A DNA stretch of 15,568 nt from an uncultured Moraxellaceae bacterium. Lineage in GTDB: Bacteria; Pseudomonadota; Gammaproteobacteria; Pseudomonadales; Moraxellaceae. Location: contig CALFYA010000249.1 of NCBI GenBank assembly GCA_937952925.1, positions 1-15,568 of the forward strand. The letters are read 5' to 3'. Each line of letters opens with the position of its first letter. The first letter of the stretch is position 1. The notes beneath the pieces were generated by a model. That model saw only the letters and a list, made by a program, of their open reading frames with translations, had not been told where the DNA came from and made no database searches. This document shows positions 14,627-15,568 of this stretch, piece by piece. The position numbers and the translations under genes were made by a program.

Positions 14627-15568
14627 GTGCAATCCAAATCTATTTTAATGATCGTTGATCATCTGGGGCATGGCGGCGCTGAACGCATTACCCTACAACT
14701 AGCCGAATATTTGACCCAGCAAGGTCATCGGGTGTGCTTGGCTGTCCTCAATGGCCGACTCAATCAACTCCAGATTCCGCCCCAGATCGATTATGTGGAT
14801 TTGGCCTTATCCGAACATTTTGCATACGGCAAAATGTGGAAAACTCGCCGTCTCAGCCCCGCCGAACAACAGCGCCTTGATGCACTACAAGCGCGTGTGC
14901 AACCCGATTTGATCGTAACCGGTTACAACAATGGCCATTGGCTTGGGGATGCCCTGCAAGGCAACGTCTGGCACTGGATTCATGGCGAGCTGATTGAGCG
15001 ACGCAGCACCCACCACTGGCTTAAAGCCCTCAAAGAATGGCTGCGCCGACTGCGCCATCGCCATGCGTTTGTCCAACTGTTTACCAGCAAAAACTTGATT
15101 GTGGTCAATCAAGACCTCGCCACGCACTATCAGTCACTGCTGCCGCAATCTGAGATTCGGGTGATTGCCAACGGTGTCGATATTGCCAAGTTACATGCAC
15201 AGCTTCCCACACCCATCCCTGCCAAAACATGGCAAGTGCTATTTTTGGGACGCCTAGCTCCGATCAAACAACCCGATCATGCCCTACGCGCCTTTGCCAA
15301 TAGTGGCCTGACAGGGCGGATGGCGATTGCAGGCGATGGCGCACAACGTGCCATGCTCGAACAACTGGCGGTTGAGTTGGGTGTGGCTGATCGGGTCGAT
15401 TTTTTGGGCTGGGTCAGTCAGCCCGCCCCCATCATTGCGGCGAGTCAAACCGTGGTGTTGTCGTCGTTGTCGGAAGGTTCACCGATGGCTGTGGCTGAAG
15501 CTTTAGCGTTGGGCACCAATGTGGTGGCGTACAATTGCTGCCGAGGGATTGCCGATACCTTCCCTCCG
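14627..15568 (+). CDS. GT4-family glycosyltransferase (partial, runs off the end)
   Basis: At least 314 codons open to the last base. Residues ~5-20 (SILMIVDHLGHGGAER) form the first strand and Gly-rich loop of a GT-B fold. IRVIANGVDIAKL begins the C-terminal Rossmann domain, followed by WQVLFLGRLAPIKQPDHALRAF, where R and K contact the donor phosphates, and LSEGSPMAVAEALALG, the EX7E donor-binding motif (Glu-Gly-x6-Glu). This is the GT4 layout (RfaG/PglA/WbpJ type), retaining transfer from a nucleotide sugar. I start at GTG 14627, which has AGGTG 9 bases upstream and includes the first strand; ATG 14648 would truncate it. The part before the end, NCCRGIADTFPP, is less like the usual DCPSGPxEI of this subgroup. 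Donor and acceptor are unknown. Confidence 0.88.
   Translation, partial: MQSKSILMIVDHLGHGGAERITLQLAEYLTQQGHRVCLAVLNGRLNQLQIPPQIDYVDLALSEHFAYGKMWKTRRLSPAEQQRLDALQARVQPDLIVTGYNNGHWLGDALQGNVWHWIHGELIERRSTHHWLKALKEWLRRLRHRHAFVQLFTSKNLIVVNQDLATHYQSLLPQSEIRVIANGVDIAKLHAQLPTPIPAKTWQVLFLGRLAPIKQPDHALRAFANSGLTGRMAIAGDGAQRAMLEQLAVELGVADRVDFLGWVSQPAPIIAASQTVVLSSLSEGSPMAVAEALALGTNVVAYNCCRGIADTFPP

Overview
The window looks like chromosomal DNA from a gammaproteobacterium, most likely of the Moraxellaceae/Acinetobacter/Pseudomonas neighbourhood. This rests on protein resemblance only: two ~600-residue acyl-CoA dehydrogenases of the DmdC-like type, an AspRS beginning MMRTHYCGSLTEA, a CcoS plus TauE/SafE-like pair, a ZnuD-like receptor under a Zur-like box, and RsuA and GalE. 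Base composition is mid-GC except for an AT-richer left edge. No IS element, CRISPR array, phage gene, tRNA or rRNA was recognised.

Layout. 1-250 holds a doubtful small exported-protein ORF in AT-rich DNA. 431-721 encodes a DUF3817-type membrane protein. 722-1158 is non-coding, with two short inverted repeats. 1159-4906 carries two paralogous acyl-CoA dehydrogenases (fatty-acyl beta-oxidation type), each followed by a strong intrinsic terminator, so they are separate units and not one operon. 4995-5720 encodes a 16S rRNA pseudouridine synthase (RsuA). It converges on a minus-strand TonB-dependent receptor (5748-7817) that has a His-rich loop and a near-perfect Zur-like operator upstream, which points to zinc uptake. 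Divergent from the receptor are ccoS (cbb3 oxidase assembly) and a TauE/SafE-like membrane protein whose C-terminus carries five His/Met repeats. These are probably metal-handling functions for respiratory oxidase assembly.

9059-9660 is a 600-base gap before aspS. It contains a perfect CRP/Vfr-type palindrome and two independent Rho-independent terminators with T8 tracts, each preceded by foldable sequence but no credible ORF. This is the best candidate for something undescribed: one or two small RNAs. aspS (9661-11457) has its own promoter and terminator and carries residues typical of non-discriminating AspRS.

11604-13515 encodes a Gln-rich membrane protein, a small lipoprotein, and an LpxL/HtrB-family acyltransferase. 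galE lies on the minus strand and shares a CTAG with the acyltransferase, so both stop codons overlap. Divergent from galE, a GT4-family glycosyltransferase runs off the right end. Together with galE it suggests that the window enters a surface-glycan locus.
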